Assembly (NCBI GenBank): GCA_002404095.1 | Contig: DHJA01000186.1 | Span: 1,447 to 10,043, forward strand | Origin: Planctomycetaceae bacterium UBA4732 | Lineage (GTDB): Bacteria; Planctomycetota; Planctomycetia; Gemmatales; Gemmataceae | Reading direction: 5' to 3' | Length of the DNA stretch: 8,597 bases | In this document: positions 6,509 through 8,597 of the stretch, piece after piece | Layout of the letters: each line of letters opens with the position of its first letter | How positions within the stretch are numbered: the stretch's first letter is position 1 | Made by a program: the position numbers and the translations under genes | Notes under the pieces: generated by a model | Told to the model about the DNA's origin: nothing | Database searches by the model: none | Seen by the model: the letters and a program-made list of their open reading frames with translations, nothing else

Positions 6509-6542
6509 CGCCTGACGCGCCGGCGCGGGAGGCGGTTTTTTT
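6509..6542 (+). terminator. Terminator-like hairpin with seven T
   Basis: CGCCT (6509-6513) pairs with AGGCG (6530-6534), enclosing the palindrome CGCGCCGGCGCG (6516-6527), followed by a G and seven T (6536-6542). It looks like an intrinsic terminator on the + strand, yet no + gene lies directly upstream. It may stop antisense or divergent transcription, or protect the small gene at 6675 from read-through. Confidence 0.45.
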
Positions 6543-6674
6543 AGGGACGGCGGGTACTGGCGGCTTGTGGATGAAGTCCTAGAATGGTGCAATTGCATAC
6601 CGACCTGCGACGATATCCATGTCGGGCGAGGGCGCCGGGTCGAGGGGTTTATGCTGGCGCTGAGAGGACAGTTC

Positions 6675-6857
6675 ATGGAAAAATGGATGTGCTGGGGATC
6701 CATGGGGGTCGCCGGCTTGCTCCTACTGCTGTTCCTGCTCGACATTTTCCTTGCCGTCCCCTTCGGCAGAGCCAGCTACATTGTGGACGGCGCCGGCATT
6801 CTGGCCTGCGGCGTGGTCCTCTACCTCGCTTACGACGCCTTCCGCGATTTGCGTTAA
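6675..6857 (+). CDS. Small two-helix membrane protein, conserved type, unknown function
   Basis: Encodes 60 residues with two likely membrane helices, at about 8-28 (SMGVAGLLLLLFLLDIFLAV) and 36-53 (IVDGAGILACGVVLYLAY), and a short charged tail DAFRDLR. It resembles short hypothetical membrane proteins common in Gemmataceae; no function is known. ATG 6675 is preceded by AGAGGA (6663-6668) with 6 bases of spacing; the frame is open up to 6567 but those residues have no membrane or family pattern. A position near the inner membrane, hairpin topology, is inferred. It stands alone and converges on the TIG/DUF4214 gene; its stop codon TAA forms the end of the shared palindrome. Confidence 0.65.
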   Translation: MEKWMCWGSMGVAGLLLLLFLLDIFLAVPFGRASYIVDGAGILACGVVLYLAYDAFRDLR

Positions 6858-6959
6858 AGGCACTAACAGAACGGCGAGCCGGGAGCGTACGCTCCCGGAG
6901 TCCTGCCGGAGGACTCCGAGAGCTTACGCTCCCGGCTCGCCAAAGTGTTAGCGCCTTTA
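6855..6959. terminator. Nested 105-base palindrome joining two convergent stop codons
   Basis: TAAAGGC (6855-6861) pairs with GCCTTTA (6953-6959); CTAACA (6863-6868) with TGTTAG (6946-6951); GGCGAGCCGGGAGCGT (6873-6888) with its inverse at 6926-6941; and an inner CGGAGTCCT/AGGACTCCG (6896-6904, 6910-6918) around GCCGG. A second fold is possible because GGGAGCGTACGCTCCC (6881-6896) is itself a palindrome. The TAA stops of both flanking genes are the outermost pairs. AAAGGC-type ends give short T-runs on each strand, which supports a bidirectional terminator. Confidence 0.75.
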
Positions 6960-8036
6960 TGCAGTCTTGTTGAAGAACTCAACGTGTATCAGATCGCCAA
7001 TGATTTCGGCCATCTCCACTCCGTCGGCCGTGCCCGCGCGTACGTCGTCCCCAGGGCCGAAAGGACGATCCAGAAAGCGCAGGTAGTAAGCGCTCGCCAA
7101 ATGCTGGTAATACTCCGGCGAGGTGAACACGGCCGCAATTTGGTCCGGCGTCAACGGCGGCGACGCGGGAGGGTCGTTCGGGGCGCCGAGTCCGCGGCCC
7201 AGCGCGTCCTCGTAGAAGGCCGTCGTGAAACCGCCGCGCGACGCGGCTTTGGATTGGTACTCCTGCGACGAAACGATAAGGGCGTCCAGTTGCTCGACGC
7301 TATGGCCGTTGGCGAGGTAGGCCACGTCGATTTTGAGGCCGGCCACGTCGCCGTTGGGGCTGAAGTCGGTAACGTCCAGCGCCCGATGTAGGTATTGCAA
7401 ATAGGCGTCTTTCACTTCAACTTGTAAGAACTCATGCCCCGAATCCTGTTCGATGGCGAGGACGACGCTGATCCGGCTGGCGCCGGCGTCGAGCAGGGAT
7501 CCAAAGGACGCCAGGCCGGCGGGGTCGATGTCGCGGTGGAGCAGATCGCGATAAACCTCAGAGAGAAAGCGCTGATTAGCCGTGCCGCGCGTGCCGTCGG
7601 GAAGCAGTTCTTCCTGGAGGGTGAACGTCGCCGAATTAGAAGGCGATTCGCCGGGGTTGACGGCGGCGATGTTGACCACGCCCTCGTCGGCGGGGGTGAC
7701 CGTGAACGTCACTTTCGTCGGCGTGATGGAAGTCGGCGTCAAGGTGAAGGCGCCGAACGTAACCATCGCACCCGGCGCGAAGCCGGAGCCGGTGATGACA
7801 ACGGTGAAAGTCGAATTCTCGAAGCCGGCGGTTGTGCTGAGGCCGGTAATTGTCGCCGTTTGGGGGTTAAGGACGAAGTAGTTGAACGCGTTGGACGTGC
7901 CGCCATGAGGGCCGGGCGTGACGACCGTAAGGGAGTATGTGCCTGGCGTGGTATTGTCCGCGGCGGGGACGACGGCGGTCTCTTGCGTTGCGCTGACAAA
8001 GGTCGTCGCCAGCGGCGTCCCGTTGAATTCCGCCAC
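6957..8036 (-). CDS. TIG-fold / DUF4214 protein, probably 5'-truncated
   Basis: 359 residues from a GTG at 8036. Residues 1-57 are the later part of a TIG (IPT) fold (EFNGTPLATTFVSATQ, then GTYSLTVVTPGPHGGTSNAF). A full TIG fold follows at about 61-140 (ITGLSTTAGFENSTFTVV, ITGSGFAPGAMVTFG). From 153 on come DUF4214-like repeats: RFLSEVYRDLLHRDIDPAGL (156-175), DAYLQYLHRALD (210-221), GGFTTAFYEDALGRGLG (268-284) and SAYYLRFLDRPFG (315-327). Such modules sit at the C-terminus of large exported planctomycete proteins. Here there is no signal peptide and no Shine-Dalgarno, and in the same frame the coding-like sequence goes on upstream (GTAGGTNFVSTS) to a TAA at about 8085-8087. So the gene has probably lost its 5' end and may be a pseudogene. 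The function of DUF4214 is not established; a surface role is inferred from relatives. Confidence 0.72.
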   Translation of the reverse strand: MAEFNGTPLATTFVSATQETAVVPAADNTTPGTYSLTVVTPGPHGGTSNAFNYFVLNPQTATITGLSTTAGFENSTFTVVITGSGFAPGAMVTFGAFTLTPTSITPTKVTFTVTPADEGVVNIAAVNPGESPSNSATFTLQEELLPDGTRGTANQRFLSEVYRDLLHRDIDPAGLASFGSLLDAGASRISVVLAIEQDSGHEFLQVEVKDAYLQYLHRALDVTDFSPNGDVAGLKIDVAYLANGHSVEQLDALIVSSQEYQSKAASRGGFTTAFYEDALGRGLGAPNDPPASPPLTPDQIAAVFTSPEYYQHLASAYYLRFLDRPFGPGDDVRAGTADGVEMAEIIGDLIHVEFFNKTA

Positions 8037-8367
8037 CGAAGTGCTGACGAAGTTCGTGCCGCCCGCTGTTCCTGATGAGTCCGCCGCTTAACCAGGCTCA
8101 GCTGTGGGGTGTGCGTCACATTTGTGGGTAGCTCAAAGTTTTCGCTGATTTTTTGAATACCCTTGCAGGTGAGATTCCAAGAAACGACCATAGGCGACTG
8201 TCATTTTGGCATGGATTCCGCAGGTTTTCTTGATACCTGCCTTGTCTGCAGAAAAATCCACCTACTTTTCAGCTGCTCACCCTCAGCTGTGGACCGGGCG
8301 CCGGGGGACTTGCATTTGGATCGACAGGCAGTTACGCTTCAAGGAAGCGCTTCACGAGGAAATGATT
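8037..8367. other. 331-base stretch without a clear gene
   Basis: The first ~50 bases still continue the TIG frame on the - strand until an in-frame TAA (8085-8087). The rest is less GC-rich than its neighbours. CTCAGCTGTGG occurs at 8097-8107 and again at 8282-8292. Open frames here show no family pattern. It may hold the breakpoint that cut the TIG/DUF4214 gene and the promoter of the next gene; no convincing promoter was seen. Confidence 0.4.
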
Positions 8368-8568
8368 ATGTTTCCAACCTACCCTGCCGTTCTTCGTGCC
8401 GGCCAGCTTGAGTGGGAAGCCGGTGGTCCACCCGACGACCCCGTTCGCGTCTATGTCACGGTCCTCGCCCCCCTGACGCCGGCGCCGGTTTCAGGTCCGT
8501 CGATGGCGAGCGCCTTGGCGGCGCTCGCCGCTGCGGGAAGCGGCAAAGGGGACATTCAAGAAAACTGA
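8368..8568 (+). CDS. Small antitoxin-like protein
   Basis: Encodes 66 residues. The first half, YPAVLRAGQLEWEAGG (5-20) then PVRVYVTVLAP (25-35), resembles the short two-strand start of AF2212-like/AbrB-type antitoxins (small protein with 'xxGxLEW...PP...VxVTVL'), which pair with PIN-type toxins. The second half is Ala-rich (SALAALAAAGSGK) and probably helical; in antitoxins that part binds the toxin. ATG 8368 has GAGGA (8356-8360) at 7 bases; the in-frame ATG 8362 is too close to it, and residues encoded up to 8206 look non-coding. Another start codon follows 18 bases after the stop, as expected for a toxin gene, but that gene is outside the window. The antitoxin reading rests on pattern recognition and is not certain. 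Confidence 0.6.
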   Translation: MFPTYPAVLRAGQLEWEAGGPPDDPVRVYVTVLAPLTPAPVSGPSMASALAALAAAGSGKGDIQEN

Positions 8569-8586
8569 AGGAGAGAAAAGAGCGCC

Positions 8587-8597
8587 ATGCTCCAATG
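8587..8597 (+). CDS. Possible start of a downstream gene, cut by window edge
   Basis: ATG at 8587 (Met-Leu-Gln) follows AAGGAG at 8568-8573 with 13 bases between, longer than usual; GAGA at 8571-8574 does not improve it. Only 11 bases are visible. It would be co-transcribed with the antitoxin-like gene and is the place where a toxin would be expected, but nothing of the product can be seen. Confidence 0.3.

Noticed and set aside
5899..6582. 227-residue open frame on the + strand across the korA start
   Set aside because: Mostly antisense to the conserved gamma domain of KorA and runs through the palindrome; composition is that of a shadow frame.
3277..6959. CRISPR array made by the palindromes
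   Set aside because: The palindromes differ in sequence, are single and far apart, and have no regular spacers or cas genes nearby.
7434..8075. 213-residue open frame on the + strand opposite the TIG/DUF4214 gene
   Set aside because: Arg/Gly-rich sequence typical of antisense frames; the - strand has recognisable TIG and DUF4214 folds.

Overview
The window looks like chromosomal DNA of a GC-rich planctomycete, most likely from the Gemmataceae or a close relative. Evidence for this is a TIGR03067-type protein, a DUF4214 protein with TIG folds, a 60-residue two-helix membrane protein, a two-subunit 2-oxoacid:ferredoxin oxidoreductase, and long perfect palindromes between genes. No rRNA, tRNA or CRISPR array was seen.

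Bases 1-2590 read as the end of a small integrated element. On the + strand it holds an AAA_24/Sak4-like RecA-fold ATPase, a winged-helix coding segment that overlaps the ATPase 3' end in the +1 frame, and a complete tyrosine integrase. Just after the integrase stop are TGCTACA repeats in direct and inverted order, the sort of place where an attachment site is found. Bases 2591-2869 hold hairpins and a weak promoter candidate but no gene.

Bases 2870-6674 look like host core sequence. A small TIGR03067 protein (+) converges on korB (-), with a long palindrome between them whose right arm contains the korB stop codon. korA (fused gamma and alpha parts) and korB form an operon on the - strand and should make a two-subunit 2-oxoglutarate (or other 2-oxoacid):ferredoxin oxidoreductase. 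Their 52-base junction carries four 9-base tandem units that can fold. A 60-base palindrome and a terminator-like structure lie upstream of korA.

Bases 6675-8597 are accessory. A 60-residue membrane protein (+) converges on an exported-type TIG/DUF4214 protein gene (-). The two stop codons are the outermost base pairs of one 105-base nested palindrome. The TIG/DUF4214 gene appears to have lost its 5' part: it has no signal peptide and begins inside a TIG fold. After a 331-base gap without a clear gene, a 66-residue antitoxin-like protein (+) is followed by the possible start of another gene at the window edge.

No clearly new multi-gene system was proven. The most notable signals are the overlapping or frameshifted ATPase/winged-helix pair, the palindromes that include stop codons, and the repeat-bearing korA-korB junction.
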